NCBI RefSeq assembly: GCF_006517625.1
Contig: NZ_VHQI01000001.1
Coordinates: 564,180 to 628,179 of the forward strand
Origin: Mixta tenebrionis
GTDB taxonomy: Bacteria; Pseudomonadota; Gammaproteobacteria; Enterobacterales; Enterobacteriaceae
DNA: 64,000 nucleotides
Direction: 5' to 3'
The position numbers and the translations under genes were made by a program. Below, one piece after another: positions 47,235 to 56,117 of the stretch (its first letter is position 1; the number at the start of each line of letters is the position of its first letter). The notes under the pieces were generated by a model that worked only from the letters and a program-made list of their open reading frames with translations, made no database searches and had not been told where the DNA came from.

Positions 47235-48397
47235 AGGTTGCGCTTCTCCAGCAGGGAGATAAGGAGGTTAAACAGAACGTCCACCAGCACCGCCAGCGCG
47301 ACTACCGGGATAACGCCGAGCAGCGCCAGCTCCAGCGCGCTGCTTAACAGCCCCTGAAAGATAATGGCGCCGAAGCCGCCCGCGCCAATCAGCGCGGCAA
47401 TCACCGCCATGCCGACCGTCTGGATGGTCACCACGCGCAGGCCGCTGAGCAGCACCGGCAGCGCCAGCGGCACCTCGACCAGCCAGAAACGCTGGGCGCG
47501 CGACATGCCCATGCCGCTGGCGGTTTCCCTGACGCCCGCAGGCACCTGCTGCAGGCCCGCCACCACGCTACGAACCAGCGGCAGCAGCGCATAGAGCACC
47601 AAAGCGATCAGCGCAGGCGCCAGGCCGATGCCGCTCACCCCCAGCCGCGCCAGCCAGGGAAAAAGCCCGGCCAATCCGGCCAGCGGCGCGATCAGCAGGC
47701 CGAACAGCGCAACCGACGGCACGGTCTGGATAATATTCAATACGGAAAAAACCGCGGCCTGCCAGCGCGGGCGACGATAGCAGAGGATGCCCAGCGGTAC
47801 GCCCAGCGCCAGCGCCGGGATCAGCGTGGCGATCAGCAGCAGCAAATGCCGCGTCAGCGCCTGATCGAACACATCCTGACGGTTGGCATACTCTTTCAGC
47901 AGCGACAGCTGATCGAGCTGCCCGCCGAGCAGCAGCAGAATCAGCGGCAGCCACAGCTGGGCATTCAGCAACAGCCGCAGCGAGGCGCTGCGCGTCAGGC
48001 GCGTCACGCTGTCCGCCGCTATCAGCAGGCAGAGGGCGCAGGCGGCCCACAGACCGCTGCCGAAACCGGTACGCGCCAGCGCGCTGCCCTGCTGCGCCAG
48101 CGTCTGCGCGGCATGGCCGCCCAGCGCCACCAGCAGCGTTAGCAGCAGTTCGCAAAGCAACAGCGTCAGGATTAAGGTGGGGCGTTTCAGCGGCTGCCAG
48201 GCCAGCAGGAGCAGCAGAGGCAGGATGACTAAAATCAGCCAGCCCGCGCCGTGCAGCAGCTGCGTCAGCATCACCGGCTGGCCGGAAACCAGACGGTTAG
48301 GCGCAAAGCTGGCGAACGGCAGCGCAAACAGCGCCGCCGTCAGCAGCAGCGTCAACAGCAGCAGGACGCGGTTATACAGGGCGAATCGCAAAATCAC
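47231..48397 (-). CDS. yehY: Osmoprotectant ABC transporter permease YehY
   Basis: 388-residue permease (E. coli 385). It has a longer N-terminal membrane region (about residues 10-160, four to five helices) before the ProW-type core; the EAA loop is [29 protein letters not shown] near 290. It is the second channel subunit of the YehZYXW (OsmF) importer. The first in-frame ATG at 48397 begins [15 protein letters not shown]. Confidence 0.93.
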   Translation of the reverse strand: MILRFALYNRVLLLLTLLLTAALFALPFASFAPNRLVSGQPVMLTQLLHGAGWLILVILPLLLLLAWQPLKRPTLILTLLLCELLLTLLVALGGHAAQTLAQQGSALARTGFGSGLWAACALCLLIAADSVTRLTRSASLRLLLNAQLWLPLILLLLGGQLDQLSLLKEYANRQDVFDQALTRHLLLLIATLIPALALGVPLGILCYRRPRWQAAVFSVLNIIQTVPSVALFGLLIAPLAGLAGLFPWLARLGVSGIGLAPALIALVLYALLPLVRSVVAGLQQVPAGVRETASGMGMSRAQRFWLVEVPLALPVLLSGLRVVTIQTVGMAVIAALIGAGGFGAIIFQGLLSSALELALLGVIPVVALAVLVDVLFNLLISLLEKRNL

Positions 48398-48431
48398 TCC
48401 ATCAGCCAGATGAGATTATCAGGCGTACCCG

Positions 48432-49352
48432 CTACAGCAGTTTCTTCTGTTGCAGCCAGTCGGCAGCAACTTTTTTCGCATCCTGGCCCTCCACGGCAAT
48501 CCTGGCGTTCAGCGCCTGCAGCGTCTTTTCATCCAGCGCCGCAAACACCGGCTGTAGCCAGGCGGCGATATCAGGATGTTGCTTTAGCGTCGCCGCGCGA
48601 ATTACCGGCGCCGGCGCATAAATAGGCTGCACGCCCTGCGGATCGCTCAGCGTTTGCAGCCCCAGCGCGGCAACCGGGCCGTCGGTGCCGTAGGCCATGG
48701 CGGCATTGACCCCGTAGGTTTGCTGCGCCGCCGCTTTGATAGTTACCGCGGTGTCGCCGCCCGCCAGCGACAGCAGCTGATCCTGCTCCAGCCTGAAGCC
48801 GTAGGCTTTTTCAAACGCGGGCAGCGCATCGGCCCGCTCAATAAACTCAGCGGAGGCGGCCAGCTTAAAGGCGCCGCCCTGCTTCAAATAGCGGCTGAGA
48901 TCGGCCAGCGAGGTCAACTGCGCTTTTTGCGCCAGATCGCCGCGCACCGCAATAGTCCAGGTATTGTTGGCCGGCGCGGGCGTCAGCCACACCAGCTGAT
49001 TTTTCTCAGCATCCTCTTTTTTTACCTTTTCATAACCCGCCTGGGCATTTTTCCAGGCGGCATCGCCCGCCTGACTGAAGAAGAAGGCGCCGTTGCCGGT
49101 ATATTCGGGATAGATATCCAGCTCGCCGGCAACGATAGCGCCGCGCACCACCTGAGTATTGCCGAGCTGAATCTTATTCACCGTCGGCACGCCATGTTTT
49201 TCCAGCACCTGCAGGATAATATTGCCCAGCAGCGAGCCTTCGGTATCGATTTTGGATCCCACGCGCACCGCATCGGCGGCATACGCCTCTCCTGCCAGCA
49301 CGAACAGCGCGGCCAGCGTCAGTAAGCCGCGACGCGCAGTAGCGAAAGCCAT
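48432..49352 (-). CDS. osmF: Glycine betaine-binding periplasmic protein OsmF (YehZ)
   Basis: 306 residues (E. coli 305). The signal peptide ends GEAYA near residue 25. The OpuAC-type domain carries KIDTEGSLLGNIILQVLE, GELDIYPEYTGNGAFFF, LTPAPANNTWTIAVR, and AMAYGTDGPVAALGL, all near-identical to E. coli. I chose the ATG at 49352 with AGGA about nine bases upstream; a frame to 49421 is unsupported. First gene of osmF-yehYXW. Confidence 0.93.
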   Translation of the reverse strand: MAFATARRGLLTLAALFVLAGEAYAADAVRVGSKIDTEGSLLGNIILQVLEKHGVPTVNKIQLGNTQVVRGAIVAGELDIYPEYTGNGAFFFSQAGDAAWKNAQAGYEKVKKEDAEKNQLVWLTPAPANNTWTIAVRGDLAQKAQLTSLADLSRYLKQGGAFKLAASAEFIERADALPAFEKAYGFRLEQDQLLSLAGGDTAVTIKAAAQQTYGVNAAMAYGTDGPVAALGLQTLSDPQGVQPIYAPAPVIRAATLKQHPDIAAWLQPVFAALDEKTLQALNARIAVEGQDAKKVAADWLQQKKLL

Positions 49353-49551
49353 AGCTTTTTTCCTTTTATGTAGGGTTTTGTCAAAGCGTAGCGCAATTCG
49401 CCGTGCATGTTGGAAAAACACCTTTTTTCTGCGGGTTGCCGCGCCGGGAAAAACACGGGCGGCAGCCAGCTCAGCGGCAGGCCTGCTTAATCAGCGGCTT
49501 AAGCAGGTGACAGTAATAAAGCGCGCTATTCCGCTGACGGCGCGGCGACGG

Positions 49552-50121
49552 CTAGCGGTTGCAGGCAGCTGCAACGCTTTCCGGGGCGACGGCGCCTTGC
49601 GTAAAGCGCGCCAGCTGCGCGGGGATGCGCGCGAAGGTATGTAAAAACCACGGGGTAAAACGGGAGGGGGCGCGCATTATCTCCTGCTCAATCGCGGCCA
49701 GCGAGAGCCAGCGGCTGGCATCGGCTTCGTCAGGATTAAGCTGCGGCTGACAGTCGCTCATGGCGAAGAAAACGTGCCCATATTCATGCTCTGTCAGGCC
49801 GTTGCTCAACGACAGGTTGTAGCTCAGCTCAAACATCGGCGTCAGAGGGAGGCGCAGCCCCATCTCCTCGTACAGCCGCCGCTCTGCCGCCACGCGCGTC
49901 GATTCCTGAGGAAAGGGATGGCCGCAGCAGGTATTGCTCCACAGGCCGCCGCAGTGATATTTCCCGCTGGCGCGCCGCTGCAGCAGCAGCTCATGCCGGC
50001 GGTTGAAAACGTAGACCGTTACCGCCCGGTGCAGCAACCCCTTTTGATGAACTTCCAGCTTTTCCATTTTGCCGGTAGGGCGATCGAGGTGATCGACAAG
50101 GATAACTTCAATAGCTGACAT
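49552..50121 (-). CDS. idi: Isopentenyl-diphosphate delta-isomerase, type 1
   Basis: 189-residue Nudix-fold enzyme (E. coli 182) that interconverts isopentenyl and dimethylallyl diphosphate. The catalytic Cys is in WSNTCCGHP (about residue 66), the Nudix-like RRLYEEMG supplies the catalytic and metal Glu, and EHEYGHVFF adds ligands. RBS AAGGAG lies before the ATG. It stands alone: no crt genes are next to it, although in some Erwiniaceae idi is part of a carotenoid cluster. It starts the accessory block between osmF and bglX. Confidence 0.9.
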   Translation of the reverse strand: MSAIEVILVDHLDRPTGKMEKLEVHQKGLLHRAVTVYVFNRRHELLLQRRASGKYHCGGLWSNTCCGHPFPQESTRVAAERRLYEEMGLRLPLTPMFELSYNLSLSNGLTEHEYGHVFFAMSDCQPQLNPDEADASRWLSLAAIEQEIMRAPSRFTPWFLHTFARIPAQLARFTQGAVAPESVAAACNR

Positions 50122-50267
50122 GCAGGCTCCTTCAGACTTATCTTAGCCATTGTGGCATATCCGCCGCCGCGCCTGTCGAAAAAAGTGGTTGTCTTTATCA
50201 CAAACCGGGCGAAAAAAGCATGCTCTGCGCGGCGTCCCGTAAATTAACGGAACGCCCGCAGGCTTTT

Positions 50268-52163
50268 TTACAGTTTGAACGCCTTCACTACCTGCTCCAG
50301 CTGCACGCTCTGCTCCTCCATCGCCTGGGCGGCGGCCGAGACCTGCTGCACCAGCGCGGCGTTCTGCTGCGTGGTGCTGTCGAGCTGGTTAATCGCCACG
50401 TTGACCTGATCGATGCCCATGCTCTGTTCGCGGCTGGCGGACATAATCTCTCCCATCAGCGTGGTGACGCTGGCTACGCCCTGCATCAGCTCATCCATGG
50501 TATCGCCCGCCTCGCCCACCAGCCGACTGCCGGCATCGATGCTGGCTACCGAGGTTTCAATCAGCTTTTTAATTTCACGCGCCGAGTTGGCGGAGCGTTG
50601 GGCAAGATTGCGCACCTCGCTGGCGACTACGGCGAAACCGCGTCCCTGCTCGCCGGCGCGCGCCGCCTCCACCGCCGCGTTCAGCGCCAGGATATTAGTC
50701 TGGAAGGCGATGCTGTCGATCACGCTAATAATATCCACCACTTTGCGCGACGAGGCGTCGATATCGCCCATGGTGGCGACGACGTGGCGCACCACTTCGG
50801 TGCCGCGCGCCGCCACCTGCGCGGCGTTATCCGCCAGCTGGCTGGCGTGCGTGGCGTTATCGGCATTCTGGCGCACGGTGCCGGTCAGCTGTTCCATCGA
50901 GGCCGCCGTTTCAACGATTGAGCTGGACTGCTCTTCGGTACGGGCGGAGAGATCGAGGTTGCCGCTGGCAATCTGACGCGAGGCGGAGGTTATCGCCAGC
51001 GCGCTGTCGCCCACCTGGCGCATCAGCCCCTGCAGATAGGCGATAAACTGGTTAAAGCTCTGCGCGACGGCGTTAAATTCCGGGCTGTTGCTGGCGGGCA
51101 AACGCTGCGTCAGATCGGCGCCGCCGGTAGAGAGCGCCAGAATATTGTTATTCAGCAGGCTCAGACGCTTCATCATGCTGCGGACAAAACCCAACAGCAC
51201 CAGCAGCAGCGCGATGGCCAGCGGGATCTGCACTACGCCGAGACGTGAAAGCATAGAGTGGGTCTGCTGCGTCAGCAGGGCGGTCGGCACGTCGCTCGCC
51301 AGATACCAGGGGCTGCCGGCAATCGGCTGTACAAACAGCGTGCGATCGCCGTTTTCATCCTGATACTGGCTTGTTACCGGCTGCTGTCCGGCCTTGCTCA
51401 GCAGCGCCTGCAGCGGCGCGGAGAGCGGCAGGCCAAGCTCGCTCAGGTTTTGCAGCTTCGGCGTATCGTTCACCAGCGCCGCATTCCCCACGACTTTACC
51501 GTCCGCCTCAACGATCAGTACGCGCCCGTGGATAACTTCGCCCATCTCTTTTGCCAGATGGTTAAAGAAGCCCAGCGTCACATCGATAGTGGAAACGCCC
51601 CATACGGCGCCGTTACGGTAGATCGCCATCGCGCAGTTGGTGCGCGGCTGCGGACTGGCGGCATCCTGATAGGCGTTGGCCCAGGCGCAGGCGCCCTTCC
51701 CGGCGGCCAGCCCCGCTTTGTACCACGGCTGCTCATAATATTTATCCGCTTCCGGCGAGTTCCAGAAGGTATTGAGCTGCAGACGGTCGCTGGCATCGCG
51801 GGCGAAGAAGGTGCTGAACCTTTCCCGGTCCGCCGCGCGCATGCCGGGCAACGGCCAGATGCCGCCGCCAAAAACGTTGTTGTCCTGATACTGGTTCACC
51901 AGCGCAGGCAGCAGGCTATCGATCGCCGCGCTGTCCATAACGCTGACCGCCTCGGTAATAGTGCGCTGCTGTGCCTGCACGCGGTTCATCTGCTCGACGA
52001 TGCGCGCCGCCAGCGCATCCACCTCATAGCGCACCAGACGTTCTTCATTCGTTTTTAACTGCGGGGCAACAAAAAGATTGATAACCACCACGGTAACCGC
52101 CATCAGCAGCAGGAAAAACGCTACCAGGGTTAACGTAAAGCGGGCCTGCGTTGTTTTTAACAT
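50268..52163 (-). CDS. Methyl-accepting chemotaxis protein with double-Cache sensor
   Basis: About 631 residues. TM1 at residues 8-33, a large periplasmic dCACHE-like sensor of about 250 residues ([20 protein letters not shown]), TM2 near 310-330, HAMP, then a cytoplasmic signalling hairpin with tip [26 protein letters not shown]. It ends VKAFKL without the CheR/CheB-tethering NWETF pentapeptide. The ligand is unknown; dCACHE receptors often sense amino acids or organic acids. The start is probably ATG 52163 with AAGGG upstream, GTG 52169 being the alternative. No chemotaxis genes are adjacent. Confidence 0.9.
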   Translation of the reverse strand: MLKTTQARFTLTLVAFFLLLMAVTVVVINLFVAPQLKTNEERLVRYEVDALAARIVEQMNRVQAQQRTITEAVSVMDSAAIDSLLPALVNQYQDNNVFGGGIWPLPGMRAADRERFSTFFARDASDRLQLNTFWNSPEADKYYEQPWYKAGLAAGKGACAWANAYQDAASPQPRTNCAMAIYRNGAVWGVSTIDVTLGFFNHLAKEMGEVIHGRVLIVEADGKVVGNAALVNDTPKLQNLSELGLPLSAPLQALLSKAGQQPVTSQYQDENGDRTLFVQPIAGSPWYLASDVPTALLTQQTHSMLSRLGVVQIPLAIALLLVLLGFVRSMMKRLSLLNNNILALSTGGADLTQRLPASNSPEFNAVAQSFNQFIAYLQGLMRQVGDSALAITSASRQIASGNLDLSARTEEQSSSIVETAASMEQLTGTVRQNADNATHASQLADNAAQVAARGTEVVRHVVATMGDIDASSRKVVDIISVIDSIAFQTNILALNAAVEAARAGEQGRGFAVVASEVRNLAQRSANSAREIKKLIETSVASIDAGSRLVGEAGDTMDELMQGVASVTTLMGEIMSASREQSMGIDQVNVAINQLDSTTQQNAALVQQVSAAAQAMEEQSVQLEQVVKAFKL

Positions 52164-52278
52164 GTCCACACCCTTAACCGAAAGGGCCTGATTGCCCTGC
52201 TGATGTTAACGGCGTGTGGGAACGTTCCTTGAGGCGATCGCGATCAAATTTTTTAAAAATGTCGCCCGGCGTCGCCGC

Positions 52279-53388
52279 TTATTCTTGCTGTTCAACCACC
52301 TGCTGACGCGGACGGAAAATATGGCTGGCGCCGTACTGCAGCAGGCGCGTAACCAGCTGCATTCCTCCGGCATCATCCTGCTGGGCGAATGCCTGCTCCG
52401 CGGCAGTAACCGGCGTGGCCCACAGCAGATTTACCCGCTCGCCTTCGCGCTTCGGCAGCGTAAACTGGCCGCTTTCGCCGCCGAGCGTGGCGGAGAGCAG
52501 AAATCCTTCAAAGCCAACCGGGGCCACTGAGGAGCTGAGGATATGCCCTTCTCCCAGCCAGTTAAGGCTGCTCCAGGGATAGTGCGCATAGTTCGCCAGC
52601 GCGCTGGCCATGCGGATAGCGTTATCTTCCGTCATCACTTCCGCATCGATCGCCATCGCCAGTTCGGTACGCCGGTACTGCGGCGCCAGATCCTCATAGA
52701 GGAAATCGACCCACGGCATGGGACGAATACACATGCCGAGGGTGAAGAAATACCAGACGCCCTGATGATAATGCTGTGAAAGCGCCATCGGCGGCCAGCG
52801 TCCCTGATCGATGCCGTAATATTTAACCGATGGCCCGTAGTGCGCCTCGTAGCACTGCAATAAATCATGCTCCACCGGCTGCCAGAGATGGCCGTCATGC
52901 CAGTCGCGCCAGAACTGCCGATGCGTCAGCGCTCTGGCGTAATACAGATTGGTAGAGGCGGAGCCGAGCGGCGCGGTCAGCCGGTTCTCTTTAATGCAGC
53001 CGGCGGAAAAGCTGACCTGTTTATTCTGATAGAGGCTCCAGCCGGGAATAACCGCCAGCAGCTGGCCCTGATACCAGACCGCCGCGCCATCGTCGGTCGG
53101 TTCCCAGATAATTTGCAGTCCGGCGGGATCGAGCGCCGGCTCCGCTTCCAGCGTGCGGCAGCAGTCGGCGCTGAGCAGCGGCGCGATGCCCTGCTCTATC
53201 GCTGCGCGATCTTCCTGCAACGGCGCAGGCAACAGATTACGCAGCCAGCAGCCGCGTACCGCGAAGCGCGAGCGAAAGGGTTCGGTGGGCCAGATATAGA
53301 AGTAGGCGGCCCGCTCGGTCTGTTCGATGATGGCGGTTAACGTCTGTTGCTGGTTGGTGACCTCAGCAATCAACTGCGAATTTGTCAT
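52279..53388 (-). CDS. Suppressor-of-fused (SUFU)-like domain protein
   Basis: 369-residue soluble protein. The C-terminal half (about 230-355) reads like the bacterial SUFU domain: CIRPMPWVDFLYEDLAPQYRRTELAMAI, GEGHILSSSVAPVGFEGFLLS, and LLWATPVTAAEQAFAQ. The N-terminal half is not recognised. Bacterial SUFU proteins often occur as immunity proteins to polymorphic toxins, but no toxin gene is next to it. No signal peptide. RBS GAGG about 5 bases before the ATG. It is upstream of, and on the same strand as, the chemoreceptor gene (115-base gap). Confidence 0.6.
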   Translation of the reverse strand: MTNSQLIAEVTNQQQTLTAIIEQTERAAYFYIWPTEPFRSRFAVRGCWLRNLLPAPLQEDRAAIEQGIAPLLSADCCRTLEAEPALDPAGLQIIWEPTDDGAAVWYQGQLLAVIPGWSLYQNKQVSFSAGCIKENRLTAPLGSASTNLYYARALTHRQFWRDWHDGHLWQPVEHDLLQCYEAHYGPSVKYYGIDQGRWPPMALSQHYHQGVWYFFTLGMCIRPMPWVDFLYEDLAPQYRRTELAMAIDAEVMTEDNAIRMASALANYAHYPWSSLNWLGEGHILSSSVAPVGFEGFLLSATLGGESGQFTLPKREGERVNLLWATPVTAAEQAFAQQDDAGGMQLVTRLLQYGASHIFRPRQQVVEQQE

Positions 53389-53869
53389 AGTGCCTCAACG
53401 CAACGTAGAGGAATCCATTTTCCCCGAGAATAGGGTAGGATCCCTTTTCTCGCCACGCCGCAGCAAGGGTAAAAGTCTCAAAGTCACGCTTATTGCCGCA
53501 TTTACACCTCCGCAGGCGCGACGGCGCGGGCGGCAAAATATTTGTCACCCACGCCCTTTATCTTAGGGTAAATAAGGTAAAAACCGCCTTTCACCGTTTT
53601 TAGCCAGGCAGCGGCTTAAACCAACGCTTTTTCCTGCCGCCGCTGCGCTCGGCAATAAGATTTCACACTCTTTTACGCAGCCTGACGTTTTATATAACTG
53701 CTTGTTTATAAATCTTTTTATTTCCCCTGCTGATAGTAATTAATGATAAAGCCTTATTTTTCAGCCGGTTAAAAGCGAAACGCTGAATAGTTGCCTGAGC
53801 GCCCCGTCTCTACCAGGCTTTGAGAGCTAATGCAGCACACCGATACACCATTAGAGGGAGAGAGGCATT
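53389..53869. other. Intergenic region before the DUF892 gene
   Basis: 481 bases between divergent genes. It is fairly GC-rich near 53500 and AT-rich from 53690 to 53770. No gene is supported; an open frame of about 60 codons on the minus strand (53363-53548) overlaps the SUFU-like start and has no similarity. It should contain promoters for both neighbours. Confidence 0.5.
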
Positions 53870-54361
53870 ATGACTATACAATCGCTAAACGATCTGTTTG
53901 TTCATACCTTAAGCGATGTTTACAGTGCTGAAGTTCAGTTAACCAGGGCGCTGCCGAAAATGGCGCAGGCCGCCACCGCAGAAAAACTTATCGAGGGCTT
54001 TACGCAGCACCTGGAAGAGACGAAAGGCCATATTGAGCGGCTCGATCAGGTGATCCAGGCGCTTGACGGCGTCGAGTTGCAGAACGTTACTTGCGTAGCG
54101 ATGGAGGGGCTGATCAAGGAGGGCGAGGAGATTATTCAGGAAGTTGAGCAGGGGCCGGTACGTGACGCGGGCCTGATTGTCGCCGCTCAGAAAGTCGAGC
54201 ACTACGAGATATCCAGCTACGGCTCGCTGATGGCGCTGGCGAAAAACCTGGGTTACGACAATGTCGTCTCTGTCCTGAAGAATACCCTGGATGAAGAGAA
54301 AGCCACCGATGAGAAACTTACTATGCTGGCCGAGCAGCAGGTGAATCAGCACGCCGCCTGA
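53870..54361 (+). CDS. DUF892 ferritin-like protein (YciE-type)
   Basis: 163-residue four-helix protein of the DUF892 family that includes E. coli YciE and YciF, stress-induced ferritin-like proteins. It shows LNDLFVHTLSDVYSAEVQLTRALPKMA at the start, then EGFTQHLEETKGHIERLDQV and VEHYEISSYGSLMALAKNLG, whose Glu and His residues form the presumed di-metal site (Glu21, Glu49, His53, Glu110, His111 in approximate numbering). RBS GAGAGG lies upstream. No YciG-like partner is seen. Confidence 0.88.
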   Translation: MTIQSLNDLFVHTLSDVYSAEVQLTRALPKMAQAATAEKLIEGFTQHLEETKGHIERLDQVIQALDGVELQNVTCVAMEGLIKEGEEIIQEVEQGPVRDAGLIVAAQKVEHYEISSYGSLMALAKNLGYDNVVSVLKNTLDEEKATDEKLTMLAEQQVNQHAA

Positions 54362-54410
54362 CGCATATTATTTATCGTCCGTTTGATGCTTTTTCTACAG
54401 CGCCTGAATA

Positions 54411-54443
54411 AACCGATTGGTAAGTGCCGATCGGTTTTTTTAA
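54411..54443 (+). terminator. Terminator after the DUF892 gene
   Basis: AACCGAT and ATCGGTT stem with an eleven-base loop, followed by T7. Confidence 0.85.
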
Positions 54444-54659
54444 TTTTTTAGCAGCTATATGCTCATTTCCTTAATTTCTAAATAGCTAAACCCTTTCTTT
54501 TTAAAAATAAGATAAATCAGCTAGTTATAAAAAATGCCGTACACGAAATGAAATATAGAGTATTGCTGTTGCCATGATGATGCAAATCGCCAGAGTTTTT
54601 GAAAACTATCAGGCGCAATGGTTTTTCAGTTGGTACACGGATAGCGGCTATAGCTGTGA

Positions 54660-54677
54660 AGATCTGACGTCAGATCT
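54660..54677. promoter_or_regulatory. Perfect 18-bp palindrome
   Basis: AGATCTGACGTCAGATCT is its own reverse complement. It stands in an AT-rich stretch about 25 bases before a T8 run and a candidate small gene. It could be a regulator site; no known consensus was matched. Confidence 0.45.
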
Positions 54678-54700
54678 GCGGTGTTTTTATAAGTCAATAA

Positions 54701-55052
54701 ATGTTGTCTGCTTTTTTTTGCATGGTTACTGGTGCCATTCCCACAGCATAAAGAATACGAAGAAACCAGCTGGATGAGTTATTATTTATATACCGATAAG
54801 GATATCAGGCAGACGCCTAAAATATCTCAACATTATATTTATAACGTGCCTGATGGCGGCGCCAGAGAAATGAGCAACATCATGTTTTATGACGCGTTCG
54901 AACCCGCATCGCTGCGGCTGTATCTAAAAACCATCGGTTTTCACTGGAAAGTGAAACAGAAGACCGCACAGAAGAAACCTGGCTATCCCATACAAGTAGA
55001 AATATCGTTTTCTCTGTTAGCATGGACAGACAAAAAAGTATTATTCGCTTAA
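54701..55052 (+). CDS. Hypothetical protein, possibly frameshifted at a T8 run
   Basis: An open frame from GTG 54732 to 55052 encodes about 106 residues; with one T removed from the T8 run at 54712-54719, reading would begin at ATG 54701 and give a signal-like start (MLSAFFAWLLVPFPQ) joined to the same body. The body (DKDIRQTPKISQHYIY, MSNIMFYDAFEP, LRLYLKTIGFHW) looks like ordinary protein but I recognise no family. No good ribosome site is seen at either start. AT-rich relative to the core, so possibly acquired. A preceding 67-codon frame (54574-54777) is likely noise. Confidence 0.4.
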
Positions 55053-55275
55053 CTAAAACTGTCATCTGAGTTGTTATAGCAACTATTAAGGTCAGGATTT
55101 CATCCCCAAAAGCCCATACGGACCTGCTTGTTTCTTTTTATATATTAGCTGCGTAAAAGCTTTACCCCGATTAAGTGTGATAAGCATCGCATATTACACA
55201 CAGCCACATTGTTTTTTAATAATTAAAATTTATTTTTAAACTTCCCTTCCCTGTTATCCTTCAGGATGCAATAAA

Positions 55276-56037
55276 TTGACGGCATCGATAAAAGAGAGAA
55301 TTACCCTGATTACCGGCGGCGATCGCGGCATCGGGCGCGCTACTGCGCTAACGCTGGCGCAAAAAGGCCATACGCTCTGTATCGGCTACCGCTGTCGGCA
55401 GGATCGGGCCGCAGAAACGGTAGAGCTGATTCGCCGTGCGGGCGCTAAGGCGATTGCGGTGCAGGCGGATATCGCCGATGAAGAACAGGTGATGGCGCTG
55501 TTTCAGCAGATCGATCGCCATCTCGGCCCGCTGACCGGGCTGGTCAATAACGCCGCCGTGCTTAAGCCGCAGGCCTCCGTTGAACAGCTGGACGCGGCGC
55601 GCATCGCCGCGCTGTTTGCCGTTAACGTCACCGGCAGCTTTCTTTGCGCGCGTGAGGCGGTAAAGCGCATGGCGCTGCGTCACGGCGGCCAGGGCGGCGC
55701 CATTGTCAATGTCTCATCCGCCGCCTCCCGCCTCGGCGCGCCCCATGAGTATGTTGACTATGCGGCTTCCAAAGGCGCGATCGATACGCTGACCGTCGGC
55801 CTGTCGCGGGAAGTGGCGGCGCAGGGCATCCGCGTTAACGCCGTCAGGCCGGGTTTTATTTATACCGAGATGCACGCCGACGGCGGCGAAGCCGGACGCG
55901 TGGATCGCGTTAAGGCGCAGCTGCCGATGGGGCGCGGCGGGCAGCCGGAAGAGGTGGCGCAGGCGATCGCCTGGCTACTGTCGGACGAAGCCTCTTACGT
56001 CACCGGCAGCTTTCTTGATATGGCGGGCGGCAGGTAG
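55276..56037 (+). CDS. ygfF: SDR-family oxidoreductase YgfF
   Basis: 253-residue short-chain dehydrogenase/reductase similar along its length to E. coli YgfF (247). The cofactor motif TGGDRGIGRA is at residues 13-22, NNAAVL near 90, and the active site Ser in NVSSAASR with YVDYAASKG (catalytic Tyr and Lys). The conserved end reads VTGSFLDMAGGR. The start is TTG 55276 with AGGA nine bases upstream; no ATG/GTG is suitably placed. The substrate is unknown. In E. coli ygfF is elsewhere, so it belongs to the accessory block. Confidence 0.85.
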   Translation: MTASIKERITLITGGDRGIGRATALTLAQKGHTLCIGYRCRQDRAAETVELIRRAGAKAIAVQADIADEEQVMALFQQIDRHLGPLTGLVNNAAVLKPQASVEQLDAARIAALFAVNVTGSFLCAREAVKRMALRHGGQGGAIVNVSSAASRLGAPHEYVDYAASKGAIDTLTVGLSREVAAQGIRVNAVRPGFIYTEMHADGGEAGRVDRVKAQLPMGRGGQPEEVAQAIAWLLSDEASYVTGSFLDMAGGR

Positions 56038-56069
56038 CGCGCCGCCAGCGCGGGAAGCGCCGCCAGAGC

Positions 56070-56103
56070 AAAAAAAACCGCCCGGCGTTAACCGGTCGGT
56101 TTC
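56070..56103 (-). terminator. Terminator between ygfF and bglX
   Basis: AACCGCCCGG and CCGGTCGGTT pair with one mismatch; an A7 run on the left gives a U-tract for minus-strand (bglX) transcripts. Confidence 0.7.
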
Positions 56104-56117
56104 ACTGGCTCACGCCA

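Noticed and set aside
49552-50121. Carotenoid gene cluster around idi
   Set aside because: No crt gene flanks idi within the window; the neighbours are osmF and a chemoreceptor.
54574-54777. 67-codon ORF after the DUF892 gene
   Set aside because: No ribosome site or similarity, and it contains the 18-bp palindrome and the T8 run; probably non-coding.
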